From: a virus
IMG/VR virus record: IMGVR_UViG_3300046737_000034
Span: 1-26,884 of that record
Direction: 5' to 3' (one strand)
DNA length: 26,884 nucleotides
Positions 13,914-22,288 of the stretch are shown piece after piece (position 1 is the first letter of the stretch; each line of letters begins with the position of its first letter). A program made the translations under genes and the position numbers. The notes beneath the pieces were generated by a model, which saw only the letters and a list, made by a program, of their open reading frames with translations, did no database searches and was not told the origin of the DNA.

Positions 13914-14966
13914 GTGACTACTTCTGGAACTTACTCATTCTCATCGCCTGAAAGCGTTGACTTAATCACTGATGCTTATGAGCGCATTAGTATTTCTGGT
14001 TCCGAAATCACAGAGCAAAAGATAATCACTGCTCAGCGTTCTATCAATTTATTATTAAGCTCTATCCCAAATAAAGGTTTGAATCTTTGGACTGTGCAGC
14101 AGTTCATGATAAACCTGATTCCAAATCAAGCCTCTTATAATATGCCTGCTAATACTATTGATATAAAGGAGGCGAATCTAAGGCAATCCAATAGAAACCT
14201 TGGTGGAACCGCGTTCTCTTCAGCGGGCGGGACGGCTTCTAATGCATTTTCTAATAATCCAGCATTGGCTTGCACTCAGACGGCACCAGATGGATATATT
14301 AGTTATAACTGGAATACATCAGGTTACGCGATTTCATTGGTAGGTGTTCAGTCAAATGCAACCTTAACCTATACGTTAGTGTTTGAGTACTCTAATGACG
14401 ATATAACCTGGACTGAGGTAGGCTCGCAAGTCGCTCAATCGTATGCGGCTGGCATTATTGTATGGTTTGTCATTCCGGCCCCTACTAGAGGAACTCTTTT
14501 TAGGGTTCGTGAAACGGATGGAGAGACGCTTAATATACGAGAGCTTTATTTTAATACTGGCATTTATGATTTAATTATAATGCCTATGTCTCGTTTTGAG
14601 TATATGAGTATATCTTATAAGAATCAGTCCGGACCTCCGTCAAGTTATTACTTAGATAAGCAAATAAACCCTATTGTGAATATTTGGCCTGTTCCAACGG
14701 CTCAGTATAACAATTTGTATTTTACGGCTACGCAAGCAATTCAAGATATAGGGCAATTGAGAAATAACCCTCAAATTCCCGCTAGATTCCTGGAAGCATT
14801 GACGGCGGTTTTAGCCTATCAATTAGCCATAAAGTTCAGTCCTGAGCGAGTTCCTATGTTGAAGGAGCTTGCTGACCAAGTAATGACCTCGGCCAGCAAG
14901 TCTGACGTTGAGCGTGTACCACTTAGGATTTATGGAAATTACAGTCAGGGATGGGCTGAATCATGA
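13914..14966 (+). CDS. P22 gp4-like neck/DNA stabilisation protein with inserted beta domain
   Basis: The 350-residue product opens with 'LITDAYERISISGSEITEQK' and 'INLLLSSIPNKGLNLWTVQQ' (about 16-63), then 'LIPNQASYNMPANTIDIKEA' (about 66-87). After a break it resumes with 'LIIMPMSRFEYMSISYKNQS', 'GPPSSYYLDKQINPIVNIWP' and a helical end 'KFSPERVPMLKELADQV'. These outer parts match phage head-to-tail connectors of the gp4 family, which bind below the portal and seal packaged DNA. Residues about 100-215 form an extra beta-rich segment ('TLVFEYSNDDITWTEVGSQV', 'GTLFRVRETDGETLNIRELY') resembling a discoidin/galactose-binding fold. The start is GTG at 13914 with AAGGAT upstream. Its end overlaps the next gene. 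Confidence 0.65.
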   Translation: MTTSGTYSFSSPESVDLITDAYERISISGSEITEQKIITAQRSINLLLSSIPNKGLNLWTVQQFMINLIPNQASYNMPANTIDIKEANLRQSNRNLGGTAFSSAGGTASNAFSNNPALACTQTAPDGYISYNWNTSGYAISLVGVQSNATLTYTLVFEYSNDDITWTEVGSQVAQSYAAGIIVWFVIPAPTRGTLFRVRETDGETLNIRELYFNTGIYDLIIMPMSRFEYMSISYKNQSGPPSSYYLDKQINPIVNIWPVPTAQYNNLYFTATQAIQDIGQLRNNPQIPARFLEALTAVLAYQLAIKFSPERVPMLKELADQVMTSASKSDVERVPLRIYGNYSQGWAES

Positions 14967-15376
14967 CAATGAGACCGCACGGTAAGCATGTACAAATAGA
15001 CCCCGATTCTCCGAAAGCGTTAGGTATCTGTGATTACACAGGATTTGTGCATATGCGAAAGGATTTGGTGCGACAAATGGAGTGGAGAGGAAACGCACTT
15101 ATCTGGACAGGGCTTTATGTAGGTAGAAACTACCAAGATGTTCCTAATGAGCAGAATAGGCCGCCTATATTGCCTCCTGATCCAATCCCTGTTTTATGGC
15201 CACGCCCACCACGAACAACGCAGATTACGTGGAGTCAGGGTTTAGGAATTCCTTGGAATCAGTTAAGTCAAGTCACGTGGGGAACTTGGGGAACAATAGA
15301 GAATGGTTCTCAAGCTCTTCCTGAAGGCGAGAGATTACAGCAATTACAGCAAGTGCGTTTTATGGGGGGAGCGTGA
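14963..15376 (+). CDS. Conserved phage protein related to zinc-knuckle family but lacking the cysteines
   Basis: The 137-residue product reads MTMRPHGKHVQIDPDSPKAL then 'GICDYTGFVHMRKDLVRQME', 'WRGNALIWTGLYVGRNYQDV' and 'PPILPPDPIPVLWPRPP'. I recall a conserved phage family with C-D-x-C-G-F, then W-R-G and C-x-x-C before a PPDPVP motif. Here only one of the four cysteines is kept (C23), so zinc binding is unlikely. The rest is Trp/Pro-rich with 'ITWSQGLGIPWNQLSQVTWG'. It overlaps its neighbours by four bases on each side (ATGA and GTGA), so translation is probably coupled. The role in the neck or tail is unknown. Confidence 0.6.
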   Translation: MTMRPHGKHVQIDPDSPKALGICDYTGFVHMRKDLVRQMEWRGNALIWTGLYVGRNYQDVPNEQNRPPILPPDPIPVLWPRPPRTTQITWSQGLGIPWNQLSQVTWGTWGTIENGSQALPEGERLQQLQQVRFMGGA

Positions 15377-15732
15377 CATCTTTAACACTTTTAGAACCGG
15401 AATACAGTTACGGAGATGTTGTAACTCTCACCAATAATGGCGGTGGTTTAACGACGACTCTTTCTAATATTCAGGATGGTCTTGGTAACAATAGCACGGT
15501 GCAGTTATCAACGATTGCCGCGAACTTTAGTAGGGCCGGTGCTAATACGTTTCAGTTAGATGGGACAGCTGTTACGGCAACCGTAGATAGCATTAATTCT
15601 ATGTGCGCAACGGTTCCTACTTTACTGCCTTTAGCGGCAGACCCAGTAGGTGCTAATGGCATGATTTATTACAACACCCTAACTAATCACATTCGAGTAT
15701 TTGTGAATGGTTCTTGGGAAGATCTCTTGTAA
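15373..15732 (+). CDS. Small fibre-like protein
   Basis: The 119-residue product starts at GTG 15373, which overlaps the previous stop. It contains 'NIQDGLGNNSTVQLSTIAAN', common near the N-terminus of phage fibres, and ends with 'GANGMIYYNTLTNHIRVFVN' and 'GSWEDLL'. The second half corresponds to the module seen in the two larger fibres (YNT/D...L.IY....W). It may be a stand-alone fibre segment or an attachment piece. The best ribosome-binding site (GGGGGGAG) is very close to the GTG, so expression probably depends on coupling. Confidence 0.6.
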   Translation: MTSLTLLEPEYSYGDVVTLTNNGGGLTTTLSNIQDGLGNNSTVQLSTIAANFSRAGANTFQLDGTAVTATVDSINSMCATVPTLLPLAADPVGANGMIYYNTLTNHIRVFVNGSWEDLL

Positions 15733-15741
15733 GGTGAAAAT

Positions 15742-18537
15742 ATGCCAATAAATCTAGTATCTCCTGGACGTGTAACAACTGCATTCTTAATTACCGATAC
15801 CGGAACCGCTGCGGGCGGCTCTTCAGATGCAATCGCAGGATTGACTAAGGTCAATAATCAGCCAGTAACGGTCGCTTTGGAACTTCAGTCTTCTCTAGGT
15901 GGGTTACTGCTATCAAGGTTAACAACAGCAGAGCGTAATCTGATGGTTGTTACGAATGGATTCATGATTTACAACTCTGATGAGAATACATTCAATATAT
16001 ATCAAAATAACGTTTGGACTAGCATATCAAATACTCTCAATACTATATCTAGTGTTGTTTCCGGCTCTACAGCCGCAGCGTTAAGCGTTAATACGGTATC
16101 AGGGGTTGCCACAATCACATTAGGGGTAGAATTAGTCGAGTTGGCATTGCTTTCCGGGATTGGTTTTGTAACAAGGGTTGACGATCACACCTATACGAAT
16201 CGAGAATTTACAGTTGGTTCCTCTAATCTAACCATTGCTAATGGTGATGGCGTTGCGGGATTACCCGCTTATGACTTAAATACTACATTGACTAATTTAA
16301 CCTCGATAGATGTTGGTAATCTTTTATTATCTGCAAACACAATTGATTCTACGAGCGGCAGTATAACGCTGAACCCGAACGGTGGTGCCAGCATGGTATT
16401 CACTACTGGGTATTTGGTATTAAATGCAGACCCAACCACTTCCTTGGGTGCCGTTACCAAGCAATATGTTGATGCGATTGCGGCTGGATTATCCTTTAAA
16501 ACAGCGGCTTATGCCGGAACAACGGCCAACTTAAGTGCCACTCAAGCAGGTGCTGGCGTTGGAGCAACACTAACCAATAACGCTACGCAAGCTGCATTCT
16601 CTGTGGATGGTGTAAGCCCGCCTATAAACTCTCGTATATTGGTTAAAGATCAATCCGCAACATCCCATAATGGTATTTATTCTCTAACAACAGTTGGAAC
16701 AGGTGCAACTAACTGGGTTTTAACCAGAACTACAGATTATGACCAAGCAGTAGAGATAGTCCCAGGTAATATCGTTGCTGTAAATAACGGCACTATAAAT
16801 GCCGGAACATCTTGGGTTCAAACAGCTACGGTTACGACTGTAGATACAGATCCAATTCTGTTCAGTCAGTTCACATTTAATACCAGCAATGCTAAATATA
16901 TATTGCAAACTGCTACTTCGTTGTTACCAAACGCGCAAAGCTTAGGCGCGCTAACAACTGGATTATTGAAAAATACTGTCACTGCAAGCACTGGCGTATT
17001 AAGTAAAGCGGTGGCGGGCACTGATTATTATTCCCCAGGTAATCCAACTACAATTATTGATACGGCCACTTCGGTAGGGGTAACTGATAATTTATTTGTT
17101 GGTACTTTATCTGGAAACTTAACCCTAAGTGGCTCTAACAATAGCGGTTTTGGTGTTAATGTTTTAACCGCATTAACTAATGGCGGCAACAATACGGCAG
17201 GCGGCTTTCAGTCTGGTGTAAGCTTAACGTCTGCTAGTAACAATACATTATGGGGGTATCAATCCGGAGCTGCTTTAACATCAAGTCCTGCAAATGCATT
17301 TTTCGGATACCAAAGCGGTCATGCGTTACAAACAGGTGTGGGTGGTAATGCTGGTTTCGGGTATGCTTCACTCCAAATAGCAACTACATTGGTTGACTCA
17401 ACGGCATTCGGTGCTGATGCTGGTTCTGCTCAACTGTCTTATACTAGTTGCTCTTTTCTTGGATTTAATGCAGACGCATCCGTTAATGCATTAACAAATG
17501 CCACCGCTATTGGAGCAAACGCTAGTGTATCAGCAAGTAACTGTTTGGTATTGGGAAGTAGTGCCAATGTTGGTATTGGAGTTAGTAACCCATCCGAACT
17601 ATTACATGTTGTCGGTAATATTCGAATTTCTACTGCCAATGCCTTAAAGCTATACAATGCAGGAAATACGCATTTTGCAGGTATAAAGGGCGGAAATACC
17701 GCTTCTGATATTACCTGGACTTGGCCTATTACTGATGCCGTTGGTGCGCTTCAATCCGATGGGTCTGGAACGTTATCAATCGCACCGATTACTACTTTAG
17801 GATCGTTAACTGGTATCGTAAAAATCGATGCCTCTAGCTCAAGTAATGCACTTGGAATCTATACGGCAACTTATTCAACTGGAACAGCCAGTCAATCTGG
17901 AACCACCGTAACCGGTTCTGGCACAGCCTTCAACACTAATATGACTGGCGGGTTACTTGTTTGGGCAAATGGCACTAGCACTATTATTTATGCGGTTACC
18001 AGCTCAACTGTTTTACAGGTTTTAAGTACTGCAACCGTTACAAGTCAGGCGTTTGTCATTTATTATGGCGGCTTTGCAGCATCTGGAGCATTTGCAAGCG
18101 TAGGTTTTCTTGTTTTCTCTGGAAATTTCACGCCATCTTATGTTGGTGCACCATTAGACTATTATGAAGAACTTACTATAACTGCAAATTGGACCGGTGT
18201 TAACACTGTCTCCCGCAGCGTGTATTTGTCACGCATTGGCAATATTGTCACTATGCGAGTAGACCAGGTGACTAGCGGAAGCGGTAATTCTGTTGCGGTA
18301 TGGACATTTGGTACGGTTATACCTTCTAGGTTTTTACCTTCAACCAGTGCCGGAGATTTGAATTTTCCTATAAGAATCTCAACCAATAGTACGACGGCGT
18401 TAGGCTTGATAATCATTAATACAACCACGGCAACCGTTGGGACTGTCACAGCATACGCAACAATCACAGCTGGTAGCTTTGCGTCTACTGGTACATCTCA
18501 GATTTTTCAGTCTAGCTTCTCATGGACAATGCAATAA
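15742..18537 (+). CDS. Tail fibre / receptor-binding protein
   Basis: The 931-residue product has clear fibre modules in order: 'GLLLSRLTTAERNLMVVTNG' plus 'FMIYNSDENTFNIYQNNVW' (about 54-92); 'GAVTKQYVDAIAAGLSFKTA' with 'SRILVKDQSATSHNGIYSLT' and a beta end (about 230-380), a domain standard in tail fibres; Asn/Gly-rich repeats ('NNTAGGFQSG', 'NNTLWGYQSG', 'NAFFGYQSG') like the beta-roll of YadA-type heads (about 465-610); 'GIGVSNPSELLHVVGNI' (about 612-628); 'ITWTWPITDAVGALQSDGSG' (about 655-675); a 65-residue beta module shared with the tail hub (about 711-776); and a C-terminal beta domain that is probably the receptor tip. It likely forms trimers. AAGGTG precedes ATG 15742. Confidence 0.85.
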   Translation: MPINLVSPGRVTTAFLITDTGTAAGGSSDAIAGLTKVNNQPVTVALELQSSLGGLLLSRLTTAERNLMVVTNGFMIYNSDENTFNIYQNNVWTSISNTLNTISSVVSGSTAAALSVNTVSGVATITLGVELVELALLSGIGFVTRVDDHTYTNREFTVGSSNLTIANGDGVAGLPAYDLNTTLTNLTSIDVGNLLLSANTIDSTSGSITLNPNGGASMVFTTGYLVLNADPTTSLGAVTKQYVDAIAAGLSFKTAAYAGTTANLSATQAGAGVGATLTNNATQAAFSVDGVSPPINSRILVKDQSATSHNGIYSLTTVGTGATNWVLTRTTDYDQAVEIVPGNIVAVNNGTINAGTSWVQTATVTTVDTDPILFSQFTFNTSNAKYILQTATSLLPNAQSLGALTTGLLKNTVTASTGVLSKAVAGTDYYSPGNPTTIIDTATSVGVTDNLFVGTLSGNLTLSGSNNSGFGVNVLTALTNGGNNTAGGFQSGVSLTSASNNTLWGYQSGAALTSSPANAFFGYQSGHALQTGVGGNAGFGYASLQIATTLVDSTAFGADAGSAQLSYTSCSFLGFNADASVNALTNATAIGANASVSASNCLVLGSSANVGIGVSNPSELLHVVGNIRISTANALKLYNAGNTHFAGIKGGNTASDITWTWPITDAVGALQSDGSGTLSIAPITTLGSLTGIVKIDASSSSNALGIYTATYSTGTASQSGTTVTGSGTAFNTNMTGGLLVWANGTSTIIYAVTSSTVLQVLSTATVTSQAFVIYYGGFAASGAFASVGFLVFSGNFTPSYVGAPLDYYEELTITANWTGVNTVSRSVYLSRIGNIVTMRVDQVTSGSGNSVAVWTFGTVIPSRFLPSTSAGDLNFPIRISTNSTTALGLIIINTTTATVGTVTAYATITAGSFASTGTSQIFQSSFSWTMQ

Positions 18538-18546
18538 GGGTTATTT

Positions 18547-19179
18547 ATGACGATGACATATAATTCTTTAGTACAGCAGGTTCAGGATGAGCTTGATAGA
18601 TATGATACGTTATTCGTTTCCTATATTCCTAATTTAATTGCGCAAGCAACAGACCGAATCAATTCTGATTTAAAGAATATTGGATTTGAACAGTATGTAA
18701 CAGGCGCATTCATCGCAACGCATAATGTGCAACCTAAGCCTGCTCGCTGGAGACGCACAATCACATTTAATTATGGAACGGGTGTAGGATTTAATACTAG
18801 AACCGTTATTGAGCTTAGGCCGAAAGAGTTTTGCGTATCTTATGCGCCTGATTCTACAGAATTAGGAGCTCCTAGATTTTACGCTGACTATGGGTTTTAT
18901 AACTTTTTGATTGTTCCAACGCCAGATTTAGCATATCCATTTGAGCTTGGATACCTTGAAATACCAGAAGTTATTACCGCTAATAATCAAACCAATTGGT
19001 TAACGAATTATGCGCCAAGTCTTTTGCTGTACGCAGTTCTTTTGGAAGCGGTTATTTACTTGAATTTTCCTGAACGTGTTCCTGTCATGCAAGCTGAGTA
19101 TGACAGAAGATTGGGACCATTAGCAGCTCAAGACCAGGAAAGAAAGTTAGACAGAATCTCAAACTTGAGGACAGATTAG
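18547..19179 (+). CDS. Head-to-tail adaptor (SU10-adaptor type)
   Basis: The 210-residue product begins 'TYNSLVQQVQDELDRYDTLF' and 'IPNLIAQATDRINSDLKNIG', the helical opening of phage adaptor proteins that ring the portal. The middle is beta ('ARWRRTITFNYGTGVGF', 'VIELRPKEFCVSYAP') and the end is helical with 'YLNFPERVPVMQAEYDRRL'. The final helix resembles that of the gp4-like protein ('KFSPERVPMLKELADQVM'), so the two may share ancestry or bind a common partner. It lies one base before the tail hub gene. A second connector beside the gp4-like protein is usual for short-tailed phages. Confidence 0.65.
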   Translation: MTMTYNSLVQQVQDELDRYDTLFVSYIPNLIAQATDRINSDLKNIGFEQYVTGAFIATHNVQPKPARWRRTITFNYGTGVGFNTRTVIELRPKEFCVSYAPDSTELGAPRFYADYGFYNFLIVPTPDLAYPFELGYLEIPEVITANNQTNWLTNYAPSLLLYAVLLEAVIYLNFPERVPVMQAEYDRRLGPLAAQDQERKLDRISNLRTD

Positions 19180-19180
19180 T

Positions 19181-20926
19181 ATGTCCCAACCTGCTGACAA
19201 GATATTTCCATTAATGTTTCCGCCTGGAATACAGAGGGATGGAACTGGATTTTCTAGCAAATACTGGACTGATGGTTTATGGGTGAGATTTTATTCAACC
19301 GGTGGCGACATTGCAATGCCAAGAAAGATTGGTGGGTATAAGCAATTAACTACCACGGATAACATTGCAAGAGGCATCTATGTATTACCGAATCCTCCGG
19401 ACTTTAATGTATATATTGGTGACCAAGATGAGCTTTTTTATATACCGATAGATCAGTTCGGTAACGTATTAGGCCCCGTCCAAGCAAGGACACCCTACGC
19501 ATCAAATTATGCAACTGGAACAGCCAGTCAAGCCTTAACTACTGTTACGGGTATTGGAGCAGTCTTTATTCCTGCAATGGTTGGTGGGTTAATTGTATTT
19601 ACGAATGGTTCTCGTGGAAATATAACAGCATACATTAGCGCAACCTCATTAACAGTAGATAGCTCTCAAACTGTAGCTGCTCAAGGGTATACGATTTATT
19701 ACCATAAGATTCCACAAAATGCTAATAATGACTGGCAATTCGATACCATGTATTCAACCATCAATAATTCTGCTTTATTGATAGCATTTGCAGCCCCAAA
19801 CCTTTCCTCTATTGCCAGCATGGTCGAAAGCGCTGTTTATTATGGGGATGCCCTGGCAACTACACCACTTGCGCCAACCGGCTTTAATGTGTCTGGTGGA
19901 ATAGTCGTTCTATCTCCTTTCTTGGTTATGTATGGAAATGATGGCGGGATAATTATCTCTAATGCGAACGATCCAACAACTGAACTTTTCAACGCGCGTA
20001 TCACAAACTCAAAGATTGTATATGCACTGCCTGTTCGTGGTGGCAACTCAAGTCCTTCTGCATTGTTTTGGAGTTTAGATAGTTTAATCAGAATGACAAC
20101 CGTTGGCGGTGCTGAGCAATTCTCATTTGATACTGTGACTGCGCAGAGCTCTATCTTATCTAGCAGAGGTGTCATTGAGTACGATAATGTCTACTATTGG
20201 GCGGCGGTAGATCGTTTCCTGTACTACCAGGGAGTGGTTCAAGAATTGGTAAATAATAAATCTTTGGACTTCTTCTTTTCAAATCTAAACTACAGAGAAC
20301 GCCAAAAGGTATGGGCAACTAAAGTTACGGCTTTTGGTGAAATTTGGTGGTTCTATCCTAGTGGAGATAGTACAGAATGCGATCGCACACTTATATTTAA
20401 CGTAAGACATCAGTGTTGGTATGACACGCCTATTAATAGAAGTGATGGATACTTCGACCAAACGTTTTCTAAACCTATCTGGACAGATAACGTTCCAAAT
20501 GGAGGTGGAAAATACCCGGTTTGGATCCACGAGACTGGAGTAGACCAGAACGTAGGCAATGTGCTTACTGCAATAGATTCGTTCATTCAAACCGGTGATA
20601 TCGCCTATTGTGCGAATGGTCCAGGAGGGGAGCGCGTAGGCCTAGATAGATGGGTATACCTTACTCGCGTAGAGCCTGACTTTGTGCAAACCGGAGAATT
20701 AACCTTAACCGTATCTGGACGTGATTATGCACGCTCAAATCCTGTTAGTTCTAATCAAAACCCTTATTTAATTACTGAAGATCAACTAAAGCAAGACATG
20801 CGTGAACAGGCGCGTGAAATGCGATTGAAATTTAGGAGTAATGTCATTAATGGAAATTACTTTATGGGTAATACATTACTTGTATTGAGAATAGGGGACG
20901 GAAGACAAAGTGGAAATACTGTTTAA
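19181..20926 (+). CDS. P22 gp10-like tail hub / DNA stabilisation protein
   Basis: The 581-residue product opens with 'FPPGIQRDGTGFSSKYWTDG', 'LWVRFYSTGGDIAMPRKIGG' and continues in beta-propeller-like repeats ('GVIEYDNVYYWAAVDRFLYY', 'VTAFGEIWWFYPSGDSTECD', 'RTLIFNVRHQCWYDTPINRS'), then a C-terminal part with 'EQAREMRLKFRSNVINGNYF'. This agrees with the gp10/nozzle-type proteins of short-tailed phages, which close the portal channel. Residues about 110-175 are an extra beta module matching a stretch of the tail fibre in this window, with 20 identical bases. Order after the adaptor fits. A T7 gp12-like tail tubular protein is another name for the same role. Confidence 0.7.
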   Translation: MSQPADKIFPLMFPPGIQRDGTGFSSKYWTDGLWVRFYSTGGDIAMPRKIGGYKQLTTTDNIARGIYVLPNPPDFNVYIGDQDELFYIPIDQFGNVLGPVQARTPYASNYATGTASQALTTVTGIGAVFIPAMVGGLIVFTNGSRGNITAYISATSLTVDSSQTVAAQGYTIYYHKIPQNANNDWQFDTMYSTINNSALLIAFAAPNLSSIASMVESAVYYGDALATTPLAPTGFNVSGGIVVLSPFLVMYGNDGGIIISNANDPTTELFNARITNSKIVYALPVRGGNSSPSALFWSLDSLIRMTTVGGAEQFSFDTVTAQSSILSSRGVIEYDNVYYWAAVDRFLYYQGVVQELVNNKSLDFFFSNLNYRERQKVWATKVTAFGEIWWFYPSGDSTECDRTLIFNVRHQCWYDTPINRSDGYFDQTFSKPIWTDNVPNGGGKYPVWIHETGVDQNVGNVLTAIDSFIQTGDIAYCANGPGGERVGLDRWVYLTRVEPDFVQTGELTLTVSGRDYARSNPVSSNQNPYLITEDQLKQDMREQAREMRLKFRSNVINGNYFMGNTLLVLRIGDGRQSGNTV

Positions 20927-20989
20927 AAAAGGATGGTGTCAATTTGAACCCACCCTTTCAGTTGTACGATTTTATAGCGGGGAATATAG

Positions 20990-21217
20990 ATGGTAATCCC
21001 TTTGTATGTAACTCTAAAAGAGTGGGCAGCATCGTTGGTAATTGATTTTCCTGACGATAATATTCCGTTGCTGTATAATGAAGTCAATTGGAAAACGTGG
21101 GGAAATTTTTTAGTAGACTCGACGAGCTTCGCTGATAATTTTTCGCCTGCCACTAGTGGCTTTCTGGATTGGAAGCACTGGGCACAGGCTGTGTTTTTAA
21201 CAATGGCAAACTTTTAA
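20990..21217 (+). CDS. Small phage protein between tail hub and ejection genes
   Basis: The 75-residue product starts MVIPLYVTLKEWAASLVIDF and has a Trp-rich end ('NEVNWKTWGNFLVDS', 'FLDWKHWAQAVFLTMANF'). I recall short proteins ending in a W..WA..F pattern at this position in podovirus-like genomes. GGGGAA lies eight bases before ATG. A minus frame over the same bases is its shadow. The 60 bases before it hold no gene. Unknown function; possibly a tail or ejection accessory. Confidence 0.6.
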   Translation: MVIPLYVTLKEWAASLVIDFPDDNIPLLYNEVNWKTWGNFLVDSTSFADNFSPATSGFLDWKHWAQAVFLTMANF

Positions 21218-21231
21218 AAGGAACTTATTTT

Positions 21232-22269
21232 ATGTCATTCCTATCTAGCATCTTTAATCCTATCGGTAATGCCCTTTCAACTGTTGGAAATGGAATTTGG
21301 TCTGGCGTAAAAGGAATCGGTCATGTGATATCTCCGTTTGCCGGATTGGCAGGAAGTACCTTAGGCGGAATGGTAGGCGGTCCAGCCGGTGCAGCTCTTG
21401 GGGGTTCGCTCGGAAACATGGTCGGGGGTCTCATCGGCGGTGGCGGCGGAGGAGGCGGCCAACAACAACAGCAGCAAGCCGGTTACGGACAACAATTTGG
21501 CCAACAAGCTGGTCAGCAAATACAAAATCAAATGAATCCTTACATGCCGCAAGGTTATGGTAATTCATCCTTCAATCAGATGGCCCCTCAATACGGACAA
21601 CAATTTGGCCAACAAGCCGGTAATTGGATGCAGAATCAATTATCCCCTTATATGCAACCAGGACAAAATTTCGGACAAGGTGCACAACAGGCAGGTAATT
21701 GGTTGGGCGACCGTATCAGCGGAATGATGCCGCAGGCTTTTGGTCAATACGGACAGCAGGCAGGTAATTGGTTAGGTAATCAAGCTGGTAACTACCTGAA
21801 GGGTAGAATGTCTCCTGAAATGCAAGAAATGGATATGGGCAGATTTACGGGAATGTTACCCGGAGCATTTGGTAATTTAGGACGACAGGCTGGCGAATCA
21901 TTTAACAATCGATTTGAATCATCGTTGCCACAATCATTGCAAGGTATGGGGTATGCAACACCTAGAAACATCATGTCAAATATGGGCTCAAGATTTGGGC
22001 ACGCATTTGGTGGTGGTGAAGGGTATGCGCCTGTAGCCCCGCAAGCCCCTGAAGCACCAGCAAGCTTTAGCCGCCCTGGTGGATATCATGGTAGAAACAT
22101 TCCGCAAGCCCCACAAGCCCCTCAGATGCCAGAAAGATACAGTCGAAGAGGCGGGTACTATGGGCCGCAAAGATATGCAATGGGTGGCCATGTTGAACAG
22201 TTCCCACATCGCAGCAGCTTAAGTGACGCAATTGAAATGATGCATATGGGTGGGGAATCATACGCTTAA
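21232..22269 (+). CDS. Gly/Gln-rich internal (ejection-type) protein with glycine zipper
   Basis: The 345-residue product starts MSFLSSIFNPIGNALSTVGN. Residues about 30-75 are a glycine-zipper stretch ('AGSTLGGMVGGPAGAALGGS', then 'LGNMVGGLIGGGGG'), typical of phage internal proteins that enter the cell envelope during ejection. Residues about 75-220 hold roughly five imperfect repeats around 'YGQQFGQQAGNWMQNQ' and 'QYGQQAGNWLGNQAGNYL'. The end carries a Pro/Ala-rich linker ('APVAPQAPEAPASF') and 'RYAMGGHVEQF'. ATG 21232 has AAGGAA upstream. It heads a group of four or more probable ejection proteins. The membrane role is inference. Confidence 0.65.
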   Translation: MSFLSSIFNPIGNALSTVGNGIWSGVKGIGHVISPFAGLAGSTLGGMVGGPAGAALGGSLGNMVGGLIGGGGGGGGQQQQQQAGYGQQFGQQAGQQIQNQMNPYMPQGYGNSSFNQMAPQYGQQFGQQAGNWMQNQLSPYMQPGQNFGQGAQQAGNWLGDRISGMMPQAFGQYGQQAGNWLGNQAGNYLKGRMSPEMQEMDMGRFTGMLPGAFGNLGRQAGESFNNRFESSLPQSLQGMGYATPRNIMSNMGSRFGHAFGGGEGYAPVAPQAPEAPASFSRPGGYHGRNIPQAPQAPQMPERYSRRGGYYGPQRYAMGGHVEQFPHRSSLSDAIEMMHMGGESYA

Positions 22270-22288
22270 AAAAGTAGAGGAATTTACT

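Noticed and set aside
20923-21153. 76-codon minus-strand frame
   Set aside because: It opposes the small W-rich gene, which has a better ribosome-binding site and matches operon direction and a remembered phage pattern.
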